Shown in pieces: positions 63,750-64,000 of a DNA stretch of 64,000 nt (position 1 is the first letter of the stretch; each line of letters opens with the position of its first letter). The translations under genes were made by a program, and so were the position numbers. The DNA comes from Candidatus Omnitrophota bacterium (lineage in GTDB: Bacteria; Hinthialibacterota; Hinthialibacteria; Hinthialibacterales; JAKPRU01): the NCBI GenBank assembly GCA_029570205.1, contig JAKQSI010000051.1:45952-109951 (forward strand), given 5' to 3'. The notes beneath the pieces were generated by a model. The model was not told the DNA's origin, searched no databases, and was given only the letters and a program-made list of their open reading frames with translations.

Positions 63750-64000
63750 CGGAACCGATCCAACCCCATGATCGATTTTTCCGCAGCGCCTTCTCGAAAC
63801 GGGAAACAGTGGAGGACATTGTTTTCAGCAACCTTCCAGAGATCGCGGCGCACCTGATGCCGGGGACATTCGAGAACACCGACGAAACATTCGTGAATGA
63901 GGAATTGCGCAAATATGTTTCGGACATGCTGTATCGGGCCAAACTGCGGGATGGGGAGGATGCGTACATTTATATTTTGTTTGAGCACAAAAGCCGACCG
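63746..64000 (+). CDS. Rpn-family recombination-promoting nuclease, N-terminal part
   Basis: The 85 visible residues (the gene runs off the right edge) match the start of the Rpn/YhgA-like PD-(D/E)XK nucleases. HDRFFRSAFSKRETVEDIVFSNLP is followed by ETFVNEELRKYVSDMLYRAKLRDGE (Asp of the active site) and AYIYILFEHKSRP (E-x-K). Such proteins are DNA endonucleases found in many, often copy-variable, genes of mobile origin. It starts inside the nrdR stop codon, an unusual fixed partner for this mobile-type family. Confidence 0.85.
   Translation, partial: MTEPIQPHDRFFRSAFSKRETVEDIVFSNLPEIAAHLMPGTFENTDETFVNEELRKYVSDMLYRAKLRDGEDAYIYILFEHKSRP

Overview
The window looks like a piece of the chromosome of an uncultured diderm (Gram-negative) heterotrophic bacterium. 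Evidence for two membranes includes a Tol operon, an LptF/LptG-type permease, a SurA/PpiD-type periplasmic isomerase and several lipobox-bearing lipoproteins. The mix of Tat-exported Gfo/Idh/MocA oxidoreductases, a GH29-like fucosidase, a tripartite tricarboxylate transporter, long secreted PPC/NHL proteins and many small dispersed palindromes resembles genomes from Sumerlaeota, Hydrogenedentota, Poribacteria or Planctomycetota. The sequence alone does not fix the phylum. I saw no rRNA, tRNA or CRISPR array.

Layout. 1-9 kb: a partial lipoprotein, an old-yellow-enzyme/GltD-like fusion, a 13-unit palindrome array, RNase D, SmpB, an Lpt permease, an archaeal-type aspartate-semialdehyde dehydrogenase and an ACT-like unknown. 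9-21.4 kb: a sugar and sugar-acid island with fucosidase, SDR dehydrogenase, two Gfo/Idh enzymes, an MFS carrier, TctABC, a galactonate-dehydratase-like enolase-superfamily enzyme, NikR and a DapA-family aldolase. A decayed group II intron 3' end lies beside nikR. 21.7-31.5 kb: a large PPIase, glycyl-tRNA synthetase, PilZ, a Maf-like DUF115 protein, a glycine-rich secreted protein, a pseudopilin and a small lipoprotein.

31.7-38.8 kb: an SGNH hydrolase and HAD phosphatase pair, then a cell-envelope cluster of coiled-coil/LysM lipoprotein, TolQ, TolR, TonB/TolA, TolB and a polysaccharide deacetylase, with no Pal. 38.9-47.7 kb: an ABC ATPase, two glycosyltransferases, a Gfo/Idh enzyme, a toxin-antitoxin-like pair, carA, a second palindrome array, tpiA and an M48 lipoprotein peptidase. 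47.9-64 kb: a KamA-like radical SAM enzyme, the two-gene ATP-grasp system described below, a PPC/NHL secreted protein, an IS1380 remnant, a secreted trypsin-like protease, nrdR and a partial Rpn nuclease.

The most unusual locus is 50032-58718. A protein of about 2,430 residues with an ATP-grasp-like C-terminal third overlaps, by the ATGA arrangement, a 469-residue protein that also ends in an ATP-grasp-like LLEANARP motif. I recognise neither as a named family. The second striking signal is a family of about 18-bp hairpins that share a CAGGC...GCCTG core. They form two separate tandem arrays, and one isolated copy supplies the last residues of a protein.
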